A stretch of DNA of 64,000 nt from CAXXXW01 sp963665555 (GCA_963665555.2 OY762308.1:1550001-1614000); one strand, 5' to 3'. Positions 53,948 through 62,032 are shown, counted from the first letter of the stretch. Notes: generated by a model from the letters alone, not told the origin. Numbers and translations are program-made.

Positions 53948-54112
53948 GAGGCTCTTGCGGCACCCTTCCGTGACGGTTCGGTGGAAGGGGCGATCAGTCC
54001 CCAAGCCCGCGCTCCAATGCGGGCGCGCAAGCGTGACAATGAGTTGTCGGTCACGGGTGTTCTGAGCAACACGGCCTCCTCCGCAATCGCCCGATCCAGC
54101 GCCGCGCGATAG
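53948..54112 (+). pseudogene. remnant of a peptidoglycan-binding domain
   Basis: A frame beginning inside the end of the DUF4145 gene reads FRDGSVEGAISPQARAPMRA and later LSVTGVL before a stop. It aligns without gaps over about 33 residues with the peptidoglycan-binding domain of the next gene (YDPGPVDGTMGPRTRAAIRA ... LPATGVL). There is no start codon or upstream domain of its own. It is probably the 3' end of a duplicated gene left when the AT-rich segment inserted, which is inference. Confidence 0.65.
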
Positions 54113-54125
54113 GCCCGAACTCAGA

Positions 54126-54150
54126 GCGCGCCCCGGCCTCAATCCGGGGC
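54126..54150. repeat. REP-like palindrome (single)
   Basis: CCCCGG and CCGGGG flank CCTCAAT, within GCGCGCCCCGGCCTCAATCC. It closely resembles the first half of the paired element at 62.0 kb and, more loosely, that at 55.4 kb. Confidence 0.5.
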
Positions 54151-54235
54151 ATCGCGGAAGGAGCGCCGCGCGGTTGACCGGGGGGCGGCCTTCGGCGATG
54201 GTTCGGCGGGCCGGAAACGCCGGGAGGCGCCCGCG

Positions 54236-55126
54236 ATGGGGATTGCGAGAAGCTGGAGCCGCCGGGTTTGCGCCGCGCCGGTGCTCGTCTGGCTCGCGGT
54301 CACCGCCGCGCCCCCGGCGGCGGCGCAAACCTTCGAGGAGGCCTTCGCGGCTTACGAGCGCGGCGACTACGCCACCGCCTTTCGCGGGTTCCGAAGCTAC
54401 GCGGAACAGGGCGACGCCGACGCGCAGGATATCCTCGGTCTCATGTACCTCAAGGGCGAGGGCGTTCCCCAGGATTACGCCGAGGCCGCGCGATGGGCTC
54501 GCCGCGCCGCCGAACAGGGCCACGCGGATGCGCAAAACAGACTCGGCGTCATGTACTACGACGGCAAGGGTGTTTCCGTCGATCATGCTGCGGCCGCTAT
54601 GTGGCTTCGCCGCGCCGCCGAACAAGGAAACGCCTATGCGCAGTGGAGTCTCGGCTCCATGCACGAGGAGGGGCGCGGCGTTCGCCGAGACTATGTGCTG
54701 GCTCACAAATGGTACAATCTCGCCGCCGCCCGCTTTCTGGCGTCGAAACAAGGCCTCCGCCGCTTGGTCGCGCAGAAGCGAGATTGGGTCGCCTTGAAGC
54801 TTACCCCGAACGAAATCGCCCTCGCGCAGCGGATAGCGCGTGAATGGCGACCACGCGAGGAAACCGCCGCGCCGTCGCGAGAACCGCTGGAAGAGGATCG
54901 GGACATGGTAGCGAAGGCGCAGCGCGAACTCGCGCAACTCGGCTACGATCCCGGGCCGGTGGACGGCACGATGGGTCCCAGAACCCGCGCCGCCATACGA
55001 GCTTTCGAGCGGAACAGAGGGTTGCCGGCCACGGGTGTTCTGACGGACGACCTTGCGTTTTACATCGCCGCCGCCGCCATAGCCGTCGCGACGGAGACCG
55101 CCTCGCCACTCCCGTCTCTCGAATAA
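54236..55126 (+). CDS. exported Sel1-repeat protein with C-terminal peptidoglycan-binding domain
   Basis: The protein has 296 residues. A signal peptide (residues 1-31, ending AAAQT) is followed by three Sel1 repeats (AYERGDYATAFRGFRSYAEQGDADAQDILG, then AEAARWARRAAEQGHADAQNRLG and AAAMWLRRAAEQGNAYAQWSLG). After a linker comes a PG_binding_1 domain at about 224-275 (AQRELAQLGYDPGPVDGTMGPRTRAAIRAF). Such proteins act at the cell wall or assist secretion and stress signalling. Its neighbours on both sides are broken pieces of related proteins, so it may be the survivor of a local rearrangement. Confidence 0.88.
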   Translation: MGIARSWSRRVCAAPVLVWLAVTAAPPAAAQTFEEAFAAYERGDYATAFRGFRSYAEQGDADAQDILGLMYLKGEGVPQDYAEAARWARRAAEQGHADAQNRLGVMYYDGKGVSVDHAAAAMWLRRAAEQGNAYAQWSLGSMHEEGRGVRRDYVLAHKWYNLAAARFLASKQGLRRLVAQKRDWVALKLTPNEIALAQRIAREWRPREETAAPSREPLEEDRDMVAKAQRELAQLGYDPGPVDGTMGPRTRAAIRAFERNRGLPATGVLTDDLAFYIAAAAIAVATETASPLPSLE

Positions 55127-55164
55127 GGATCGACCGGCTCCGGCTTCCGGGCGGGCGCGCGACC

Positions 55165-55344
55165 GGGGACATTCCGCAAAACGTGAATTTCGCCGTCGCC
55201 GCCGGGGCCGCGCGCGCCTTTCTCGACGCCGAGGGCGTGTCCTACGCCACCGCGCGGTCGGACGCGGCGCGCTCGCCCGAGGACATCGCCGCGGCGGCGC
55301 GGGCCTTCACCGTGCCGGTGGAGTGCTGGAAGCCGAGGGGTTGA
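55165..55344 (+). pseudogene. remnant C-terminus of a trypsin-like serine protease
   Basis: The frame reads GDIPQNVNFAVAAGAARAFL, followed by DAEGVSYATARSDAARSPED and ending FTVPVECWKPRG. This NVNFAV ... FTVxxECW tail is typical of alphaproteobacterial exported trypsin-like proteases, many of which also carry peptidoglycan-binding domains. No catalytic Ser, His or Asp region lies upstream in any frame, so most of the gene is gone. The frame differs from that of the preceding Sel1 gene, so it is not a simple extension. Confidence 0.65.
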
Positions 55345-55365
55345 GCCAGGCGCGCCCCCCAACGC

Positions 55366-55503
55366 CGTCACGCCGGCCTTGAGCCGGCGTCCAGGAGGGG
55401 AAAGGGCGCCAGCGCTTGAGGACGTCGCACCCCACCGCCGCCCGCGCGCGCCCCGTTCCTTCGCGCCGGCGCCGCTGGGCCCCGGCGCAAGGCCGGGGCG
55501 ACG
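55366..55503. repeat. REP-like paired palindromes (REPIN-like element)
   Basis: The left palindrome is at 55366-55395 (ACGCCGGC and GCCGGCGT around CTTGA, preceded by CGTC and followed by CAGG). The right palindrome is at 55475-55503 (GCCCCGGC and GCCGGGGC around GCAAG, followed by GACG). The right one, read in reverse, begins CGTCGCCCCGGCCTTG, matching the left one, so the two form an inverted pair about 80 bp apart. The rest of the 55345-55543 gap holds nothing else. Confidence 0.6.
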
Positions 55504-55543
55504 CTTGAGAGGCGGCGGCGGCGGCGCGAACTCCCGGCGGCCG

Positions 55544-57217
55544 TCAGAACAGGCCCTGGACCTGGCCCTCGGCGTCGAGCGTGATTTTGGTCGCGGCGGG
55601 GACGCGCGGCAGGCCGGGCATGGTCATGATGTCGCCGGCGATCGCCACCACGAACTCCGCGCCGTTCGACAGGCGCACCTCGCGGATCGGCAGTTCGTGG
55701 CCCGACGGGGCGCCCTTGGCGTCCGGGTCGGTGGAGAAGCTGTACTGCGTCTTGGCGATGCACACCGGGAGGTGGCCGAGGCCCATCCCCTCCCAGTCGC
55801 GCAGCTGGGCGAGCACGCGCGGCGGCGCGGTGGCGTCGGCGGCGTGGTAGATTTCGGTGGCGATGGCGCGGATCTTGTCCATCAGCGGCGCCTCGTCGCC
55901 GTAGATCGGGCGGAAGTCCGCCGTCCCGCCGTCGGCCAGTTCGACGACCTTGCGCGCCAGGTCCTCCGCCCCCGCGCCGCCGTCGGCCCAGTGGTTGCAC
56001 ATGATCGCGTCCACGCCGTGCGCCGCCAGCGCGTCCTGGACGGCGGCGATCTCGGCGTCGGTGTCGCCGGAGAAGCGGTTGAGCGCGACCGCCACCGGCA
56101 CGCCGAACTTTTGCGTGTTGAGCACATGGCGCTCGATATTGACGGCGCCGCGCCGCGCCGCCTCCACGTCCTCGCGGCCGAGATCGGCCCGCGCCACGCC
56201 GCCGTGCATCTTGAGCGCCCGGATCGTGCCGACCACCACGGCGGCGTCGGGGCGCAGCCCGGCCTTGCGGCACTTGATGTCGAAGAATTTCTCCGCGCCG
56301 AGATCGGCGCCGAAACCCGCCTCTGTCACCACGTAGTCGGCGAGCTTGAGGGCCGTCCGCGTCGCCATCGCCGAGTTGCAGCCGTGCGCGATGTTGGCGA
56401 AGGGGCCGCCGTGGACGAAGGCCGGGTTGTTCTCCAGCGTCTGCACCAGGTTCGGGGCGAGCGCGTCCTTCAGCAGCACCGTCATCGCCCCGTCGGCCTC
56501 CAGGTCGCGGGCGTAAACGGGCTTCCTGTCGCGCGTGTAGCCGACGACGATGTTCCCCAGCCGGCGGCGCATGTCCTCCAGGTCCGTGGCGAGGCAGAAG
56601 ATCGCCATCACCTCCGACGCCACCACGATGTCGAACCCGTCCTCGCGCGGGAAGCCGTTGGCGACGCCGCCGAGCGAGCCGACGATGGAGCGCAGCGCCC
56701 GGTCGTTCATGTCGAGCGCGCGCCGCCAGGCGATGCGGCGCTCGTCGAGGCCGAGCGCGTTGCCCCAGTACATGTGGTTGTCCACCATCGCGGCCAGCAG
56801 GTTGTTCGCGGCGCCGATGGCGTGGAAATCGCCGGTGAAGTGGAGGTTGATGTCCTCCATCGGCACCACCTGGGCGTAGCCGCCGCCGGCCGCCCCGCCC
56901 TTCACGCCGAAACAGGGGCCGAGGCTCGGCTCGCGCAGGCAGATCAGCGCCCGCTTGCCGATGCGGTTCAGCGCGTCGCCGAGGCCGACGGAGGTGGTCG
57001 TCTTGCCCTCGCCGGCGGGGGTGGGGTTGATGCCGGTGACCAGGACCAGCTTGCCGTCGGGCCGGCCGTCGAGGGAGCGGATATGGTCCATCGAGAGCTT
57101 GGCCTTGTCGTGGCCGAAGGGGTTCAGCGATTCGGCCGGGATGCCGAGGCCGGCCCCGACCTCCAGGATCGGTTTGAGCGTCGCCTCGCGGGCGATCTCG
57201 ATGTCGGACTTCGCCAT
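55544..57217 (-). CDS. fhs: formate--tetrahydrofolate ligase
   Basis: Makes 10-formyltetrahydrofolate from formate with ATP, feeding one-carbon metabolism. The 557 residues include the P-loop TPAGEGKTTTSVGLGD, the folate-site region REPSLGPCFGVKGGAAGGGYAQVVPMEDINLHFTGD and the conserved FVHGGPFANIAHGCNS. The length is standard. It stands alone on the reverse strand, with the paired REP-like element just downstream. Confidence 0.96.
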   Translation of the reverse strand: MAKSDIEIAREATLKPILEVGAGLGIPAESLNPFGHDKAKLSMDHIRSLDGRPDGKLVLVTGINPTPAGEGKTTTSVGLGDALNRIGKRALICLREPSLGPCFGVKGGAAGGGYAQVVPMEDINLHFTGDFHAIGAANNLLAAMVDNHMYWGNALGLDERRIAWRRALDMNDRALRSIVGSLGGVANGFPREDGFDIVVASEVMAIFCLATDLEDMRRRLGNIVVGYTRDRKPVYARDLEADGAMTVLLKDALAPNLVQTLENNPAFVHGGPFANIAHGCNSAMATRTALKLADYVVTEAGFGADLGAEKFFDIKCRKAGLRPDAAVVVGTIRALKMHGGVARADLGREDVEAARRGAVNIERHVLNTQKFGVPVAVALNRFSGDTDAEIAAVQDALAAHGVDAIMCNHWADGGAGAEDLARKVVELADGGTADFRPIYGDEAPLMDKIRAIATEIYHAADATAPPRVLAQLRDWEGMGLGHLPVCIAKTQYSFSTDPDAKGAPSGHELPIREVRLSNGAEFVVAIAGDIMTMPGLPRVPAATKITLDAEGQVQGLF

Positions 57218-57379
57218 GGTCTGGGTCTCCCGGGGTGGATGCGGCCGGGGCGCGCCCGCGCCCGCCCCGGCTTTAGCGGATTCCGCCCCGCCCCGCCAGC
57301 GCCGCCGCTTGCCCATTGTCGCGGCGGCGCGACGGCGCGTAGGATCGCGGCCGGACGGACATGGCGGGAGGAGCGGGCG

Positions 57380-59077
57380 ATGCTGGACCTGGCGATAACG
57401 GGCGCGACGGCGGTGGACGGGCTGGGCGCGCCGCCGCGGCGGGCGGATGTGGGCGTCCGCGACGGCAGGATCGTCGAGATCGGCCGGCTGTCGGAATCGG
57501 CCGCCCGGACGGTGGAGGCGGACGGGCTGGTCCTCGCGCCCGGCGCGATCGACACGCACACGCATTACGACGCCCAGATGACCTGGGACTCGACCGCCTC
57601 GCCCTCGCCGGCGCTGGGCGTGACCACGGTGGTGATGGGCAATTGCGGCTTCGGCATCGCGCCCTGCCCGCCGGCGCTGCGCGAGACGGTCGCCTCCAAC
57701 CTCTCGGTGGTCGAGGGGATGGACCTGGACGCGCTCGCCGCCGGGATCGACTGGGATTTCGAGACCTTCCCGGAATACATGGACCTGCTGCGCGCCAAGG
57801 GCGTCTATCCCAACACGGCCGTGCTGGCCGGCCATTCGGTGACGCGCACCGCCGTGATGGGCAAGGAGGCGTCCGAACGCGCCGAGCCGACCGGCGCCGA
57901 GATGGCCGCGATGAAGGCGGCGGTCGCCGAGGCGCTGGCGGCGGGCGCGATCGGCTTCGCGTCGTCCTTCTCGCCGAACCATCTCGGCTGGGGCGGCGTG
58001 CCGATGCCGTCCACCGTCGCGAGCGACGCCGAGGTGCGGGAACTGGCCGGGCTGATGCGGCCCACCGGGCGCGGCGTGTTCCAGATCGCGTCCGGCGCGC
58101 GCGGCACGGTCGAGGTCATGGAGGGCATCGCCGCGGCGACCGGCGGGCCGGCCTTCATGACCACCGCGCTCACCATGTACAACGAGGCGCTGCCGGGCCG
58201 GGCGCGGGAAATCCTCGACGCCTGCGCCGCCGCCCGCTCGCGCGGCCGCGAGGTGTACGCGCAGGTGACGTGCCAGCCCTTCTCGATGGACTTCACGCCG
58301 GCCAACCCCTACCCGTTCTACAGCCACGACGCCTTCGCCGGCGTGAAGGCCTCGCCGCCGGACATCATGGCGAAGGCGTATGGCGACCCCGGCTTCCGGG
58401 CGGCGTTCAAGGCGAACCTGGAGGCGCCGAAGCCCGGCGGCATCTTCTACGGCGACTGGAGCCGGGTCGAGGTGACGATGCCGGCCGAGGCGCGCAACGC
58501 GGCGCTGGCCGGGCGCGACATCGCCGCCATCGCCCGCGAGGGCGGCCGCGACCCGGTGGACGCCTTCTGCGACCTCGCGCTGGACGAGAAGCTGGAGACG
58601 ACGCTGGTCGGCCGCTTCCTGAACGCCGACGATTCCGGCGTCGCGCCGATCCTGGCGCACGAATCGAGCCTGGTCTCGCTGTCGGACGCGGGCGCGCACC
58701 TGGTGTTCATGTGCGACGCCGGCTACGCCACCTACATGCTCGGCCACTGGGTGCGCGAGCGCGGCGTCTTCGACCTCGCCGAGGGCGTGCGGCGGCTGAC
58801 GAGCCATCCGGCGGCGCTCTACGGCATCCGCGACCGGGGCCGGATCGCCGTCGGCGCCTTCGCCGACCTGCTGCTGTTCGACCCCGCGACGATCGGCATG
58901 TCCGGCCCGAGGCGCGTCGCCGACCTGCCCGGCGGCGGAACCCGCACGATCCGCGAGCCGCGCGGCGTCCACGGCGTCTGGGTCAACGGCGTCCGCGTGT
59001 TCGACGGCGAAAGCTACGACGACCTCCCCAAGGGACCGGGCCACGTCCTCACCGAATTCGACCGCCCCGGCGCCTGA
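57380..59077 (+). CDS. D-aminoacylase/N-acyl-D-amino-acid deacylase family amidohydrolase
   Basis: The 565-residue zinc-dependent amidohydrolase has the N-terminal metal motif GAIDTHTHYDAQMTWD (HxH), GNCGFGIAPC, a metal histidine in AHESSLVSLSDAGAHL, and the C-terminal tail DRGRIAVGAFADLLLFDP with GGxxTRTIRE-like GGGTRTIREPRG. These match N-acyl-D-amino-acid deacylases, which release D-amino acids; family members also include dihydroorotase-like enzymes. The start ATG at 57380 follows GGAGGAGCGGG. It is transcribed toward hicBA. Confidence 0.9.
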   Translation: MLDLAITGATAVDGLGAPPRRADVGVRDGRIVEIGRLSESAARTVEADGLVLAPGAIDTHTHYDAQMTWDSTASPSPALGVTTVVMGNCGFGIAPCPPALRETVASNLSVVEGMDLDALAAGIDWDFETFPEYMDLLRAKGVYPNTAVLAGHSVTRTAVMGKEASERAEPTGAEMAAMKAAVAEALAAGAIGFASSFSPNHLGWGGVPMPSTVASDAEVRELAGLMRPTGRGVFQIASGARGTVEVMEGIAAATGGPAFMTTALTMYNEALPGRAREILDACAAARSRGREVYAQVTCQPFSMDFTPANPYPFYSHDAFAGVKASPPDIMAKAYGDPGFRAAFKANLEAPKPGGIFYGDWSRVEVTMPAEARNAALAGRDIAAIAREGGRDPVDAFCDLALDEKLETTLVGRFLNADDSGVAPILAHESSLVSLSDAGAHLVFMCDAGYATYMLGHWVRERGVFDLAEGVRRLTSHPAALYGIRDRGRIAVGAFADLLLFDPATIGMSGPRRVADLPGGGTRTIREPRGVHGVWVNGVRVFDGESYDDLPKGPGHVLTEFDRPGA

Positions 59078-59108
59078 GGCGCGGCGGCGGAGCGGTTCCG
59101 TTCGGGCG

Positions 59109-59128
59109 GGCGCGAAGCGCTTCGCGCC
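59109..59128. promoter_or_regulatory. perfect 20-bp palindrome upstream of hicBA
   Basis: GGCGCGAAGC followed directly by its reverse complement, with no spacer or mismatch, lies between the D-aminoacylase stop and hicB. It overlaps the candidate -35 box of hicBA. It could be the operator for toxin-antitoxin autoregulation or a terminator stem of the upstream gene. Confidence 0.6.
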
Positions 59129-59149
59129 GCCGCCCTTCGCCGCTAGACT
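59121..59149 (+). promoter_or_regulatory. candidate hicBA promoter
   Basis: TTCGCG (59121-59126) and TAGACT (59144-59149) are spaced by exactly 17 bp. The -10 box matches four of six consensus bases; the -35 box is weak and lies inside the 20-bp palindrome. Transcription would start about 24 bp before the hicB ATG. Confidence 0.45.
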
Positions 59150-59178
59150 GCCTGTCCACCAACGGAGCGACCGGAACG

Positions 59179-59385
59179 ATGCGCACCTACACGGCGGTTA
59201 TCGAGCGCTGCCCGGACACCGGCCTTTATGTCGGCCATGTCCCCGGCTTTCCCGGCGCCCACAGCCAGGGCGAGACGCTCGACGAACTCAACGCCAACCT
59301 GAGGGAAACGATCGCCATGATCCTGGAGGACGGCCCGCCCGCGACGGTCGGCGAATATGTCGGCACGCAGACCATTGCGATCTGA
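59179..59385 (+). CDS. hicB: HicB-type antitoxin, short form
   Basis: The 68-residue protein has the HicB fold: TYTAVIERCPDTGLYVGHVPGFPGAHSQGETLDELNANLRETIAM. HicB binds and blocks the HicA mRNA interferase. This is the short form: the C-terminal DNA-binding domain found in longer HicB proteins is missing, so it probably cannot bind the operator alone. It precedes hicA by 6 bp, whereas the best-known loci place the toxin first. Confidence 0.9.
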   Translation: MRTYTAVIERCPDTGLYVGHVPGFPGAHSQGETLDELNANLRETIAMILEDGPPATVGEYVGTQTIAI

Positions 59386-59391
59386 CCGCGC

Positions 59392-59619
59392 ATGTCCTCG
59401 GTTCCCGTGCTCAAGCCCCGCGAGGCCATCGCCATCCTCGCGGCGCTGGGTTTCGAGGAAACGCGCCAGCGCGGCTCGCACAAGCGGTTCCGCCATCCGG
59501 ACGGTCGCGCCACGACGGTTCCCGTGCATCCCGGCCGCGACCTTTCCCCCATCCTGCTACGCTGCATCGCCAGGGACACGGGCCTGACTGTCCGCGAATT
59601 CGTCGCGCGCCGCGGGTAG
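59392..59619 (+). CDS. hicA: HicA-type mRNA interferase toxin
   Basis: The 75-residue protein has the dsRBD-like HicA fold: LKPREAIAILAALGFEETRQRGSHKRFRHPDGR, then TTVPVHPGRDLSPILLRCIARDTGL. The histidine in GSH is the catalytic residue in characterised HicA toxins and is present, so the toxin appears active. Transcribed with hicB. Confidence 0.92.
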   Translation: MSSVPVLKPREAIAILAALGFEETRQRGSHKRFRHPDGRATTVPVHPGRDLSPILLRCIARDTGLTVREFVARRG

Positions 59620-59756
59620 GCCGCCGCCCGAACCGCGGCCTGCTTGCGCGGAGGGTCATGACCCCGTTCGGGCGGATGCGGGACACGGTCCCCGGGTTCG
59701 GGCTGGAGCCCTCGAAGCCGTTCGTTGCGAAGCAAACGATTCGAAGGAGGACCCCC

Positions 59757-60197
59757 ATGCGGATTGGCGACCGGCGCCGGCGGTTCGACCGAGAGGCCCG
59801 GCCGGCGTCGCGGGAGAACGACGAGGAGAGCGCGGAAGCGACCCGCCGGCGCGACGCGGTGGCGCGGTGGGAGCGCGCCCGCGAGCAAGGCGCGACCGGG
59901 GAGGAAGCGGCCCGGGCGATGGGTATTTCGCGGGCGACGCTGTATCGCTGGACGGCGCGGCCGGAGCCGCGCTCGCGCCGGCCGTTGCGGATGCGCCAGC
60001 CCCACCGCCCGCCGGCGCTGGTGGAGGCGGTGCGCGCAACGCGGGCGGACCGGCCGACATGGGGCAGGGCGAAGATCGCCGCCCTGCTGCGCCGCGAGGG
60101 CTGGGCGGTCTCGGAGAGCACGGTGGGGCGCATCCTGAAGGCGCTGGCCGACCCGGACGCCGCGATCCCGATCCGCCGCCCGGACGAGGAAACCTGA
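59757..60197 (+). CDS. helix-turn-helix protein, N-terminal part of an IS481-type transposase
   Basis: The protein has 146 residues. After an Arg/Glu-rich start, residues about 40-62 form a helix-turn-helix (EQGATGEEAARAMGISRATLY) and residues about 85-125 a second one ending in WGRAKIAALLRREGWAVSESTVGRILKAL, the layout of IS481-family transposases. The DDE catalytic core that normally follows is missing: the frame stops after about 14 more residues and no core remains downstream. A strong AAGGAGG lies six bases before the ATG, so the fragment could still be expressed, perhaps as a DNA-binding protein. I saw no terminal inverted repeats. Confidence 0.7.
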   Translation: MRIGDRRRRFDREARPASRENDEESAEATRRRDAVARWERAREQGATGEEAARAMGISRATLYRWTARPEPRSRRPLRMRQPHRPPALVEAVRATRADRPTWGRAKIAALLRREGWAVSESTVGRILKALADPDAAIPIRRPDEET

Positions 60198-60304
60198 CAT
60201 CGCTCCCGGACCCGCGCGGGGCGGTTCCCTCTCCGCGCCGGGCGGTGTACGGTCGCGCGCCGCCGCCGGCCGGCCGGCTGTTCCCGTCCTTTCCCGGAGG
60301 TCCC

Positions 60305-61036
60305 GTGAGCGCGTCCGCCGAGTCCGCCGTCCCCGCCGGCGCGGGTCCCGAACCCGGCTCGCTGCCGATGCGCCCGGCCGACCGGCCGCGCCCGGTCAGG
60401 CCGAAAGACTCCGCCAGTATGCTCGTCCTGCGCCGGGGGCCGCGCGGGATCGAGGCGCTGATGGGGCGGCGCGGGCGCAAGGCGGTGTTCAACGATGTCT
60501 GGGTGTTCCCCGGCGGCAAGGTGGACCGGGCCGACCGCGCCGCCGTCCCCGCCACCGACCTCGACGCCGAGCTGCGCCGCCGCCTCTCCAGCGATCCGGC
60601 GCGCGGGCGCGTCTTCGCGCTCGCGGCGGTGCGCGAGACCTTCGAGGAGACCGGGCTGGTCCTCGGCGCGCCGGGCGATCCGGGCGGCGGCGCGGGCGAG
60701 AGCTGGGCGCGGATGCGCGCGCTCGGCCTCGCGCCGGACCTGGCGAAGCTCGGCTATGTCGGGCACGCGATCACGCCGGCCTCGCGCGCGGTGCGGTTCA
60801 ACGCCCGGTTCTTCAGCGCCTGGGCCGACGACCTGAGCGGCGAACTCGGCGGCAGCGGCGAACTGGAGGACCTCGCCTTCCTGCCGGCGCGCGACGCGCT
60901 CGACCTGCCGCTGGTCGATGTGACGAAGTTCATGCTGGAGGAGACGCTGCGCCGCGAGGCGGCCGGCTTCCCCGCGCCCGCCGCCTATCCCTTCTTCGGC
61001 TACCGCAAGGAGCGCCCGAACCCGCGCTACCGCTGA
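60305..61036 (+). CDS. Nudix hydrolase
   Basis: The 243-residue Nudix protein starts at GTG after GGAGG. The motif begins PGGKVDRADRAAV and is completed by AAVRETFEETGL after an insertion of about 35 residues, as in the CoA-diphosphatase/NUDT19-like group. Such enzymes hydrolyse nucleoside diphosphates linked to other groups. It converges with the metallo-beta-lactamase-fold gene; the two often neighbour each other in alphaproteobacteria. Confidence 0.9.
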   Translation: MSASAESAVPAGAGPEPGSLPMRPADRPRPVRPKDSASMLVLRRGPRGIEALMGRRGRKAVFNDVWVFPGGKVDRADRAAVPATDLDAELRRRLSSDPARGRVFALAAVRETFEETGLVLGAPGDPGGGAGESWARMRALGLAPDLAKLGYVGHAITPASRAVRFNARFFSAWADDLSGELGGSGELEDLAFLPARDALDLPLVDVTKFMLEETLRREAAGFPAPAAYPFFGYRKERPNPRYR

Positions 61037-61057
61037 CCGCTCCCGAGGGTCGGCGGG

Positions 61058-61966
61058 TTACTTGCCGGGCAAGCGGTAGCGGCCCTCGACGGTAAGCGGG
61101 CCGAGGGCTTCGGCGCGCCCCTCCTCGACCAGGTGGACCAGCGTCGCCAGCAGCGAGCGCGCGGCGGCGGCGTGCAGCGCGGCGGCGGTGTCGGCGTACA
61201 CTTCCGGGACCATCGCGCCGACGGTCTCGATCCCGGCCTCCAGGCAGGCGAGGACCTTGTCCTCGCGCGCGCGGCGATGGGCGACGAAGGCGCGCACCAG
61301 GGGCAGCGGGTCGCGGATCGCCGGCCCGTGCGTGGGGTAGTAGAGCGAATCGTCGCGGGCCAGCAGCTTGTCGAGGCTGCGCATGTAGTCGCCCATGTCG
61401 CCGTCGGGCGGCGAGACGATGCTGGTGGACCAGCCCATCACATGGTCGCCCGGGAACAGGATTCCCCGCTCCTCCCAGGCGAAGGCGAGGTGGTTGGAGG
61501 TGTGGCCCGGCGTGTGGACGCACGACACCGCCCAGCCGTCGCCCTCGATCCGCGCGCCGTCGCCCACGGTCTCGTCCGGCGCGAACTCCATGTCGCCGCC
61601 GGCCTCGACCGCGCCGCCCTCGCGAAACCGGCCGCCGCCGTGCGGGCCGAAGCCCCAGGTCGGCGCGCCGGTCGCCGCCTTCAGCGGGGCGGCGGCGGGG
61701 GAGTGGTCCATATGCGTGTGGGTGACCAGGATGTGCGTCACCGTCTCGCCCTTCAGGGCTTCGAGCAGCGCGTCCACATGTTCGCGGAGCGCGGGGCCGG
61801 GGTCGATCACCGCCACCCTGCCCTCGCCCAGCACATAGGTGCCGGTGCCGTGGAAGGTGAAGGGGCCGGGATTGCGGGCCGTGATCCGGCGGATGCCGGG
61901 CGCGACGCGCTCCAGGACGGCGTGGGGGACCTCGAAGTCCCGGTCGAAGGGGATTCCGTCGCTCAT
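61058..61966 (-). CDS. metallo-beta-lactamase-fold hydrolase (LACTB2-like)
   Basis: The 302-residue protein has the zinc motif THTHMDHSPAA, then CVHTPGHTSNHLAF, FPGDHVMGWSTSI and a distal PTHGP histidine. A winged-helix-like C-terminal extension follows (ADTAAALHAAAARSLLATLVHLVEEGRAEALG). This is the LACTB2-like type, linked in eukaryotes to single-stranded RNA cleavage; the bacterial role is unsettled. Confidence 0.9.
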   Translation of the reverse strand: MSDGIPFDRDFEVPHAVLERVAPGIRRITARNPGPFTFHGTGTYVLGEGRVAVIDPGPALREHVDALLEALKGETVTHILVTHTHMDHSPAAAPLKAATGAPTWGFGPHGGGRFREGGAVEAGGDMEFAPDETVGDGARIEGDGWAVSCVHTPGHTSNHLAFAWEERGILFPGDHVMGWSTSIVSPPDGDMGDYMRSLDKLLARDDSLYYPTHGPAIRDPLPLVRAFVAHRRAREDKVLACLEAGIETVGAMVPEVYADTAAALHAAAARSLLATLVHLVEEGRAEALGPLTVEGRYRLPGK

Positions 61967-62032
61967 GCCGCCTCGCCCGCCGTCTCGCGCCGGCGCGCGG
62001 TATAGCGCGTTTCGGCGCCGGGGGGAAACGGC

